Origin: Chromatium okenii
GTDB taxonomy: Bacteria; Pseudomonadota; Gammaproteobacteria; Chromatiales; Chromatiaceae
Direction: 5' to 3'
DNA: 64,000 nucleotides
NCBI RefSeq assembly: GCF_002958735.1
Contig: NZ_PPGH01000013.1
Span: 62,001-126,000 of the forward strand
Positions 19,056-25,853 of the stretch are shown piece after piece (the first letter of the stretch is position 1; each line of letters starts with the position of its first letter). Under the pieces are notes generated by a model. It made no database searches, was not told the origin of the DNA, and worked only from the letters and a program-made list of their open reading frames with translations. Both the position numbers and the translations under genes were made by a program.

Positions 19056-20543
19056 TCAATTCAATTGCGCTAATACTGCTTCGGCGGCAATTCGCCCAGA
19101 AATCGACGCCATTGGAATACCGGGACCGGGATGGACGCTGCCGCCGGCAAGATATAACCCAGCAATTTTTGATTCATTGCCAGGACGGTCAAAAGAACCG
19201 AATAAACCGTGGGTGACGCGCCCGAATACTGCGCCACCAGATGCGGGATAAGTTTGTTCAAAATGAACCGGCGTGGTCACGGCAATTTCTTGGTTGTCGG
19301 CAAAAGTTAATCCGCAATGCGCCAATAACTTCATTACCCGTTCTTCACAGCGCCGAATCTCATCTTCGGGAATGACTTGACTGTCACCACGCGCTGGTGC
19401 ATTGACCATAACTAATAACCGCTCCGCTTCAGTCGGCGCAGGGGCAGCAGGATTGCCGCGATCTTGAGCGCAGATGTAGACGGTTGGATCAACTGGTAAA
19501 CGCAAATCTTCAAATACGGATTTGAATTCTTCGGCGTAATCACGCGGGAAAAAGACGTTGTGATATTGCATTGGAAAACCCACAGGTTTTGCCAATAAGT
19601 TCCAAGTCACGACGGAATGAGAGCGTTTATCGGGAGTAATTTGTGGGGCGGCTTTTTTCGCTCGTGCGCCCAATAAACCTGCGCCCAGTGCCGAGGCATC
19701 GCCGTTGTAAATGACGGCATCGGCAGACAATCGCTCGCCATTTTCTAGCACTGCGCCAGCTGCGCGTCCGCCTTCAATGATGATTTCTGTGACTTTTTCG
19801 CCGTAGCGCAGCGTCACGCCTTTCTCTTCAGCCAGCTTTGCCACTGCTTCCGGCAAACCGTGAATGCCGCCCTCAACGGCGTAAACGCCGCGACTTTCGA
19901 CATCCGCAATTAACATCAATGTTGCTGGTGCGTGATAGGGTGACGCGCCGACATAAGTCGAATAGCGCCCGAACAATTGACGCAGCCGTTGATCTTTGAA
20001 ATAACCGCCGAGTGCTTGCCATAATGTGAATACGGCTTTAATTCGCGCCAATTCACTCATGCCACTCATTCCGAAGCGTCCAAAAATGGAGAGCGGCGTT
20101 GGTTGCGAGGAACGAATAAATGGAACTTCGAGGGCATTAAATACGCGCTTGGCGTGTTGCACAAAACGCAAATAACCATCGGCTTCCGCTGCGCCAGCAA
20201 AGGTGGCGATGGCGTCTGCAGAGCGTTGTTGATCGGCAAATAAATCGAGGCGTTCGTTCTGGCTCCACGCATGACGGGCGAGGATTTCCGCTTTATGCAG
20301 CGTGACGCGCTCTTTTAATGAAGCGCCAGCCTCGGCGAACATTTCCTCAAATATCCAAGGCATCGTGAGCACCGTCGGGCCGGTGTAGAAACTTTGGTCG
20401 CCGCGATGTTGCTCGCGGAGTTTGCCGCCGGGACGCGCACCACGTTCGATGACGGTGACTTCGCAACCGTTGACTGCCAGTTTGAGTGCCGCGCTCAAGC
20501 CGCCCATGCCCGCGCCGATCACGAGGATTCGTTTATTCCGCAT
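19056..20543 (-). CDS. crtD: Carotenoid 3,4-desaturase CrtD
   Basis: FAD-dependent desaturase that introduces the 3,4 double bond in 1-hydroxycarotenoids after CrtC. About 495 residues from the ATG at 20543, with AAGG about 9 bases upstream; the longer reading to 20618 is not supported. N-terminal dinucleotide fold VIGAGMGGLSAALKLA with the second-strand ERGARPGGKL, then FYTGPTVLTMPWIFEEMF and the CrtD-like GVYAVEGGIHGLPEAV in place of the GG-tail seen in CrtI, and the C-terminal FAD motif LYLAGGSVHPGPGIPMA. CrtI phytoene desaturase is the alternative, but the middle motifs and crtC linkage favour CrtD. A TGT-N12-ACA box lies about 100 bases upstream. Confidence 0.88.
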   Translation of the reverse strand: MRNKRILVIGAGMGGLSAALKLAVNGCEVTVIERGARPGGKLREQHRGDQSFYTGPTVLTMPWIFEEMFAEAGASLKERVTLHKAEILARHAWSQNERLDLFADQQRSADAIATFAGAAEADGYLRFVQHAKRVFNALEVPFIRSSQPTPLSIFGRFGMSGMSELARIKAVFTLWQALGGYFKDQRLRQLFGRYSTYVGASPYHAPATLMLIADVESRGVYAVEGGIHGLPEAVAKLAEEKGVTLRYGEKVTEIIIEGGRAAGAVLENGERLSADAVIYNGDASALGAGLLGARAKKAAPQITPDKRSHSVVTWNLLAKPVGFPMQYHNVFFPRDYAEEFKSVFEDLRLPVDPTVYICAQDRGNPAAPAPTEAERLLVMVNAPARGDSQVIPEDEIRRCEERVMKLLAHCGLTFADNQEIAVTTPVHFEQTYPASGGAVFGRVTHGLFGSFDRPGNESKIAGLYLAGGSVHPGPGIPMASISGRIAAEAVLAQLN

Positions 20544-20645
20544 GTGTCTGCCTTGTCTGTTCAACCGTGAAATTAAAGGGAAAATTTGACTGGATGCTTG
20601 CGAGATCGCGCCTTGCAAGATGAGCTGTGATTAGGTTCAAATGAG

Positions 20646-20663
20646 TGTCTAGTTCACTAGACA
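20646..20663. promoter_or_regulatory. Putative PpsR/CrtJ operator, TGT-N12-ACA, perfect palindrome arms
   Basis: TGTCTAGTTCACTAGACA has 7-base perfect inverted arms (TGTCTAG/CTAGACA) around TTCA and fits the TGT-N12-ACA rule of PpsR/CrtJ, the aerobic repressor of photosynthesis genes. It lies between divergent crtD and the gene at 20763 and could control both. The regulator gene itself is not in the window. Confidence 0.7.
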
Positions 20664-20762
20664 TCTGGGCGGTTGAGTCTACCTGACAGGGGGCGATTTT
20701 GCACAGTCAGGCGGCGGTCGCTCATTCATCGTTCATTACACTATCTAATTGAGGAATCATCG

Positions 20763-21185
20763 TTGAATTACGCAGCAAGAATGATGTGGCCTGAGAAATC
20801 AGCGACTTGGGATTATCTCGGCGCGGCAGAAAGTTTGGACGATTTCGCCATGATGTACGCCACTGATAAGGCGCTGGCGGTGGGTGCCGAGTTTGTGGTG
20901 ATTGAGAAAGGCGGCGCGGATTCAGACATTCAGTTTTTCAAAGTGAGCCGCGCTGATCCTTATGGCTTGATTCCGGCTGATCCGCGTGTGGAAAGCGGCG
21001 GCAGCAGTGTTAGCGCGACAACAGCGACGGCGGCGACTTCCCAAGAGTTTATGCAGGAGCAGAGCATTGGCGAAGTGTGGAAGGCGATGTACAGCAATAT
21101 CTTCTTTTTCGGTCGAGTGTCTGGCACGGCATTTTTAGTGTTTTTAGCGTTTATTGGCATTGCCAAATGGTTCGATTTGTGGTGA
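20763..21185 (+). CDS. Uncharacterised C-terminally anchored membrane protein between crtD and antenna genes
   Basis: About 140 residues if translation starts at the TTG at 20763, which has GAGG 8 bases upstream; the longer ATG reading from 20673 has no ribosome site and would cover the promoter. The N-terminal 75 residues look like a small soluble domain (YLGAAESLDDFAMMYATDK, VGAEFVVIEKGG, FFKVSRADPYGLIP). A Ser/Ala/Thr-rich linker follows, then one C-terminal membrane helix (SGTAFLVFLAFIGIAKWF). I recognise no family. It is the first plus-strand gene after crtD, downstream of a PpsR-type box, with a second box between it and the antenna pair, so photosynthesis-linked expression is likely. 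It is longer than, and unlike, PufQ. Confidence 0.75.
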   Translation: MNYAARMMWPEKSATWDYLGAAESLDDFAMMYATDKALAVGAEFVVIEKGGADSDIQFFKVSRADPYGLIPADPRVESGGSSVSATTATAATSQEFMQEQSIGEVWKAMYSNIFFFGRVSGTAFLVFLAFIGIAKWFDLW

Positions 21186-21238
21186 TCGCGGAAGATTTTC
21201 GTGTGCAATCATCGCTATCGGAGAAGTGTAAATAAAAC

Positions 21239-21270
21239 TTGACGCAACTGAATGTCAGGTTAGACTAACA
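21239..21270 (+). promoter_or_regulatory. Putative antenna promoter overlapped by a second TGT-N12-ACA box
   Basis: TTGACG (21239-21244), a 16-base spacer and TAGACT (21261-21266) form a plausible sigma70-type promoter. TGTCAGGTTAGACTAACA (21253-21270) fits TGT-N12-ACA and covers the -10 element, a position suited to repression. It is about 120 bases upstream of the beta gene. Confidence 0.55.
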
Positions 21271-21389
21271 CCCATGCGCTGCTGATGGCTTCGATTCTGG
21301 ACTTAATAACAGGGTTCGCAGCCTGACGGCAAGCCTAGTTGCACATCATTTAGGTGTGCGTCACTTACAGCCAAAATGAGGATAAGTCG

Positions 21390-21536
21390 ATGGCAGAAGC
21401 AGCAAAGAACCTGTCTGGTTTGACCGATGCACAAGCAAAAGAATTCCATGAGCATTGGAAGCATGGCACTTGGAGCTGGGTGATGATCGCGTGCGCAGTT
21501 CACGTCGTCACTTGGGTCTATCAACCCTGGTTCTAA
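21390..21536 (+). CDS. pucB: Light-harvesting antenna complex beta subunit
   Basis: 48-residue antenna beta polypeptide that binds bacteriochlorophyll a in the membrane. It has the beta signature LSGLTDAQAKEFHEHW, one membrane helix, the bacteriochlorophyll-ligating His in ACAVHVVTW, and a C-terminal YQPWF. GAGG precedes the ATG at a normal distance. The alpha partner follows 30 bases later and looks LH2-like, so I name it pucB, but the LH1/LH2 distinction is not secure from beta alone. Confidence 0.82.
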   Translation: MAEAAKNLSGLTDAQAKEFHEHWKHGTWSWVMIACAVHVVTWVYQPWF

Positions 21537-21566
21537 GAACTATTTACTTTTCTGAGGAGATTTCCA

Positions 21567-21815
21567 ATGCAAGTACCTGTCATGTTTGCCGATCCATCTG
21601 TTGCCGCTCCTAACCATCCTGAAGAAGATTGGAAGATTTGGACCGTTATCAATCCAGCAACTTGGATGGTGCCTTTCTTCGGTATTCTGTTTGTTCAGAT
21701 GTGGATGATTCACAGCTATGCACTGGCTCTGCCAGGCTACGGCTTCAAAGATTCCGTACGCGTCGCTGCGCCTGCTGCTGTTGTTGCTCCAGTTGCTGCA
21801 ACCCAAGCTCAGTAA
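21567..21815 (+). CDS. pucA: Light-harvesting antenna complex alpha subunit, extended at both ends
   Basis: 82-residue antenna alpha polypeptide. The core DWKIWTVINPATWMVPFF is closer to LH2 alpha (KIW-VxNP) than to LH1 alpha (KIW-xxDPR), and the ligating His is in WMIHSYALA. It has about 20 extra residues before the core and an Ala/Pro/Val-rich tail of about 20 (VAAPAAVVAPVAATQAQ) after the helix. Good GAGGAG ribosome site. The pair ends at a strong terminator and no pufLMC genes follow, which also favours a puc-type antenna operon. Confidence 0.8.
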   Translation: MQVPVMFADPSVAAPNHPEEDWKIWTVINPATWMVPFFGILFVQMWMIHSYALALPGYGFKDSVRVAAPAAVVAPVAATQAQ

Positions 21816-21834
21816 AAACCAGTCTTTCGCGTCG

Positions 21835-21875
21835 ATAGGCGGTGATACCTTGCGTATCATCCGCCTATTTTTTTG
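21835..21875 (+). terminator. Rho-independent terminator after antenna genes
   Basis: ATAGGCGGTGATAC (21835-21848) pairs with GTATCA-T-CCGCCTAT (21854-21868), a 14-bp stem with one bulged base, followed by seven T. It closes the antenna operon 19 bases after pucA. Confidence 0.92.
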
Positions 21876-22045
21876 TCTAGCAAAAACACATCTATAATCA
21901 AATCTATTAGGATTTGATGTTCATGTTTCTTCTGCAATAAGCCACTCTTTTAGTCAGTAGATTTCTATATGTTTTTGTCATACTGATATTCATGGCATGA
22001 CATCAAGCATATTCATCAACATCAAAATAATTAGGAAAACAATTC

Positions 22046-23169
22046 ATGTCTTCTTTACTATTTCGTATTTTGACAACCAGCATCATTATTTTTACAAATG
22101 TCGTTGTAGCAACACCGCCTGAATTGCTAGTTACTGTATTAGATACAACGCAACTTACTACAATGAATCAATTATTAGAACGCATTACTGATCAGCGGGT
22201 TATTTTTGTTGGCGAACAGCATGATCGTTATGAAGATCATCTCAATCAATTAGCAATTATTGAAGGTTTACAAGCGCGAGGACATGCACTTGTCATTGGC
22301 ATGGAAAGTTTCCAACAGCCTTTTCAAGCAGCACTTGATGCCTTTATTGCTGGCAGTATTGATGACGCTGAATTATTACGTCGCACTGAATATTTTGAAC
22401 GTTGGCGTTATGATTACCGACTATATCGACCATTATTACATTTTGCTCGCAGCCACCGAATTCCAGTGATTGCACTTAATTTAGATGTAGAATTAACCAG
22501 TAAAGTAGGTATTAGCGGTATCGAAGGATTAAATGAAACTGAGAAAGCAAAAATCCCACTGATATTGATCGCAGTAATTCCTCTTACCGACAACGTATTG
22601 AAGCGGTTTTTAATCAGCATCCGAATACACAAAAGATTAATTTTGAGCATTTTTTAGATGTGCAACTACTGTGGGATGAAGGCATGGCAGACCGAGCTGC
22701 ACAAGCACTAATTATTATCCTGATCGCACACTTATCGTATTCGCTGGAGCTGGACATCTCGAATATCGACAAGGCATTCCAAATCGATTATTACGACGGA
22801 AAGCAGTTAACATTGCGGTATTATTGAATGGCACAGCATATACACCTAACACAACAATTGCCGATTTTTTACTATACCCACAATCAGCAGAATTACCACC
22901 GCAGGTTTACTTGGCGTAATGCTTGATCCCAGCACCGATGGTAACGGAATGATTGTAAAGATTTTGTAGATTCAAGTGGTGCAAAAATAGCAGGGTTAAT
23001 CGTTGGCGACCGTATTATTCGTATTGGAACAACACCCATCACTAACTATTCCGACATTCGCATTGCACTTCTCGATCATGCACCTAATCAAATATTGCCA
23101 GTTGAAATTGAACGCAAAAAACTTGTCGGTAACAGTGAACACCTAACTTTTTTAGTTAAATTGAATTAA
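22046..23169 (+). pseudogene. ChaN-family protein with C-terminal PDZ domain, four frame breaks
   Basis: The readable start is a signal peptide, then VIFVGEQHDRYEDHLNQLAIIEGL and VIGMESFQQPFQAALDAFI, the ChaN-like (DUF399) haem-binding domain. The frame is lost near 22553-22560. Reading on with single added bases near 22556, 22710, 22900 and 22958 gives continuous family sequence: NYYPDRTLIVFAGAGHLEY, then VMLDPSTDGNGMIV, and a PDZ core GLIVGDRIIRIG, ending in a stop at 23167-23169. Each correction is one missing base. With all four, the protein is about 375 residues. Located 5 bases before trhP. Either a true pseudogene or a run of sequence errors in an A+T-rich stretch. Confidence 0.75.
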
Positions 23170-23174
23170 TCATC

Positions 23175-24458
23175 ATGTTACATCGTCCTGAATTACTTTC
23201 GCCTGCCGGAAGCCTTCGCAATCAACGTTATGCTTTTGCTTATGGCGCAGACGCAGTATATGCAGGGCTACCGCGTTACAGTTTAAGAGTGCGTAATAAT
23301 GACTTTAATGCCGCTAATCTCGCCATTGGAATTACTGAAGCACACGCACAGGGTAAACGCTTTTATTTAGCAACTAATTTAATGCCACATGGCGCAAAAA
23401 TACGCACATTCGTTACTGATCTTGCTCCAATTATTGCATTAAAACCAGATGCACTTATTGTCGCTGATCCAGGTATTTTACTATTAATACGCGAACACTG
23501 GCCTGAGCAATCAATTCACCTTTCGGTACAAGCGAACACAGTGAATGCAGAAGCAGTGCGTTTTTGGGCAAAACAGGGAGTTGAGCGCGTTATTTTATCG
23601 AGAGAACTATCACTTGATGAAATTGCTGATATTCGTGCCGCCTGTCCTGATATTGAATTAGAAGTATTTATTCATGGTGCACTGTGCATCGCTTATTCTG
23701 GACGCTGCTTATTATCAGGTTATTTTAATCACCGCGACGCCAATCAAGGCAGCTGTACTAATTCATGCCGTTGGCAATATCGATTAAAAAATGCCGAACC
23801 AAATGTTGAGCATCATCACGCAGTAGATGCTGTTTATTTATTGGAAGAAGGTAAGCGCCCCGGCGAATTGATGCCAATTTTCGAAGACGAACATGGCACT
23901 TACATTCTCAATTCACGGGATTTACAAGCGGTTGCACACATTGAGCGATTAGTCGCAATTGGAATTGATTGTCTTAAAATAGAAGGTCGTACTAAATCAC
24001 ATTATTATGTCGCACGTACTGCGCAAGTTTATCGAGCAGCAATTGATGATGCACTTGCCGGTCGCACCTATCGTCCTGAGTTATTGTTAGATTTAGAAGG
24101 CTTATCTAATCGCGGCTATACCGAGGGCTTCTATCAGCGACATTCAGCAAGTGAATTACAGAATTATGCAGATGGAGCATCACGCAATCATCGCCGTATT
24201 TTTGTTGGTGAACTGAATGAACGCGATGACACGACAGAATGGGTAAAAGTGACGGTTAAAAATCGCTTTGCCGTCGGAGATTATTTAGAACTGATAACCC
24301 CAAAAGAAAATCAGTTGTTTCAATTAACACAGATGCAAACATTAGATGGTGAAGTACTGTTAATTGCGCCCGGTTCAGGTTGGCAAGTACGTATTCTATT
24401 GCCAGACATAGATGCGCAAAATGGCTTGTTAACTCGCGTACTCGATCACACGAGTTAA
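23175..24458 (+). CDS. trhP: tRNA 5-hydroxyuridine synthesis protein TrhP (YegQ, U32 family)
   Basis: 427 residues, peptidase-U32 family, related to E. coli YegQ/TrhP, which with prephenate-derived chemistry helps make 5-hydroxyuridine at tRNA position 34. Evidence: ELLSPAGSLRNQRYAFAYGADAVYAGLPRYSLR at the N-terminus, HLSVQANTVN, and the Cys-rich HGALCIAYSGRCLLSGY with NQGSCTNSCRWQYR that holds the probable iron-sulfur ligands. It starts 5 bases after the ChaN-like gene and is convergent with the glycosidase gene, 13 bases away, with no terminator visible between them. Confidence 0.88.
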   Translation: MLHRPELLSPAGSLRNQRYAFAYGADAVYAGLPRYSLRVRNNDFNAANLAIGITEAHAQGKRFYLATNLMPHGAKIRTFVTDLAPIIALKPDALIVADPGILLLIREHWPEQSIHLSVQANTVNAEAVRFWAKQGVERVILSRELSLDEIADIRAACPDIELEVFIHGALCIAYSGRCLLSGYFNHRDANQGSCTNSCRWQYRLKNAEPNVEHHHAVDAVYLLEEGKRPGELMPIFEDEHGTYILNSRDLQAVAHIERLVAIGIDCLKIEGRTKSHYYVARTAQVYRAAIDDALAGRTYRPELLLDLEGLSNRGYTEGFYQRHSASELQNYADGASRNHRRIFVGELNERDDTTEWVKVTVKNRFAVGDYLELITPKENQLFQLTQMQTLDGEVLLIAPGSGWQVRILLPDIDAQNGLLTRVLDHTS

Positions 24459-24471
24459 TAAGCGGCTTTGA

Positions 24472-25740
24472 TTAGGGCGTGGTGACTAAAATACGACCCA
24501 TTCCCGGTGCAAGTTCAAATTCAAAAGGAGTTGGCAAATAATCCATTGGCCATTCCGGAGATACATCAAGTAGTGGCGCTGGTTTTTTAAGATAACGATA
24601 CAAATTATCGATTTGTAAATGCTGACGATTCCATGGGTCTTTATTAATGATTAGTAATGCTTCACCCGTACCTTTGGGATGACATTTGTGTAATAACAAC
24701 ACTGCTGAATTCTGTAATTCAATTTTTTTAATCGCGCCTTCGCTCTGAAATACCGGATAATCGTCTTTAATACGATTGATCTCAGCAATAAAATGCGTCA
24801 AATCAACATTGGGTGTTTCCCATTGTTCCGAACGAGTGTTCACTACATCAAGGCGGCTGCGAAAACCATACTCAAAGCCAATTGGAATCATCACTCCAGT
24901 TGAAAAAAGCGTTGCAAACAGATAACGCTGTTTCATCGCATTCAAGTTGCTACCGGACTCGCTAAATAAACGCTCGGTATCGTGACTTTCTGGAAAGCTA
25001 ATTGATGGTGCAACATAGCGCGTTAATTCATATTGATCAAGCAACCAATCACTACTGAAATCCCACCACTTTGAACTGTTAAAAACTGCATCAAAACCAG
25101 CCGTAGCGGTATCCTTAGTTTGTTCTGGTGAGCATCCAAGAGTTTCAGCAATAAAGACCGTATTTGGGTGCATTTTACGAACGCGCTGAATTAGTTGCGT
25201 CCAAGTTGCTTTAGGGAGTTGATAAGCGGCATCACAACGAAAACCACGAAACCCAATACCAATTAAATATAACACCAATTTAACGCAGTAATCTAATAGC
25301 GCAGTACGAGCTGATGAATTAGCGTGATCGAATTGTGCTAAATCATACCAAACAACTTTACTACCATCAGGTTCAACACAAAATGGATTGGCAACTTTTT
25401 TACCATCACGCAAAAACCATTCAGGGTGTTCTTTAACTAAATCAGAATCAATAGCACAGTGATTAATAACGAGATCAATCATCATTGATAAACCATGATT
25501 TTCGGCTTGCGCCACCATTGCTAGCACCTGTTCTTTAGGAGAAATATCAGTGCTAGAATTTAGAAAATCTTTGTTAATTGCAAAGTAATCGGCAATTGAA
25601 TACAGGCTGCCTGAGCGTCCTGTTTTCTGAATTGGATTGACAAATACCCAATCAAAACCCATCGCAGCAGCACGTTTCAAATGTGGTTCCCAGCGATCAA
25701 AATGTCCAGCAAGCCGTGGAAACAGATTATAAATCTTCAT
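24472..25740 (-). CDS. GH13 alpha-amylase-family glycosidase or glucanotransferase
   Basis: 422 residues. The GH13 barrel signatures are all present: MMIDLVINHCA (region I), GFRGFRCDAAYQLP with the nucleophile Asp (region II), VFIAETLG with the acid/base Glu (region III) and SFPESHDTERLF (region IV, His-Asp). There is no signal peptide, so it is cytoplasmic. The short length and the IQKTGRSGSLYSIADYFAI opening resemble the catalytic part of maltosyltransferase/GlgE-like enzymes without the N-terminal domain. It lies about 110 bases downstream of glgA on the same strand, so it likely acts on alpha-1,4-glucan in glycogen metabolism. Exact reaction unknown. Confidence 0.82.
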   Translation of the reverse strand: MKIYNLFPRLAGHFDRWEPHLKRAAAMGFDWVFVNPIQKTGRSGSLYSIADYFAINKDFLNSSTDISPKEQVLAMVAQAENHGLSMMIDLVINHCAIDSDLVKEHPEWFLRDGKKVANPFCVEPDGSKVVWYDLAQFDHANSSARTALLDYCVKLVLYLIGIGFRGFRCDAAYQLPKATWTQLIQRVRKMHPNTVFIAETLGCSPEQTKDTATAGFDAVFNSSKWWDFSSDWLLDQYELTRYVAPSISFPESHDTERLFSESGSNLNAMKQRYLFATLFSTGVMIPIGFEYGFRSRLDVVNTRSEQWETPNVDLTHFIAEINRIKDDYPVFQSEGAIKKIELQNSAVLLLHKCHPKGTGEALLIINKDPWNRQHLQIDNLYRYLKKPAPLLDVSPEWPMDYLPTPFEFELAPGMGRILVTTP

Positions 25741-25804
25741 TACTTTATTTACCTTGCTGCAATTAGCAGATATCGAGAATACGAAGTGTTATTTAATCTG
25801 AAGA

Positions 25805-25829
25805 CGTCACATATTAAAATCATGTGACG
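25805..25829. other. 8-bp inverted repeat between glgA and the GH13 gene
   Basis: CGTCACAT (25805-25812) and ATGTGACG (25822-25829) surround a 9-base A+T-rich loop. No T-run follows on the minus strand. It could be an RNA hairpin or an operator for a dimeric CRP-like regulator (TGTGA half-sites). Confidence 0.45.
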
Positions 25830-25853
25830 CTAAGATTTTATAGATAAAACAAT

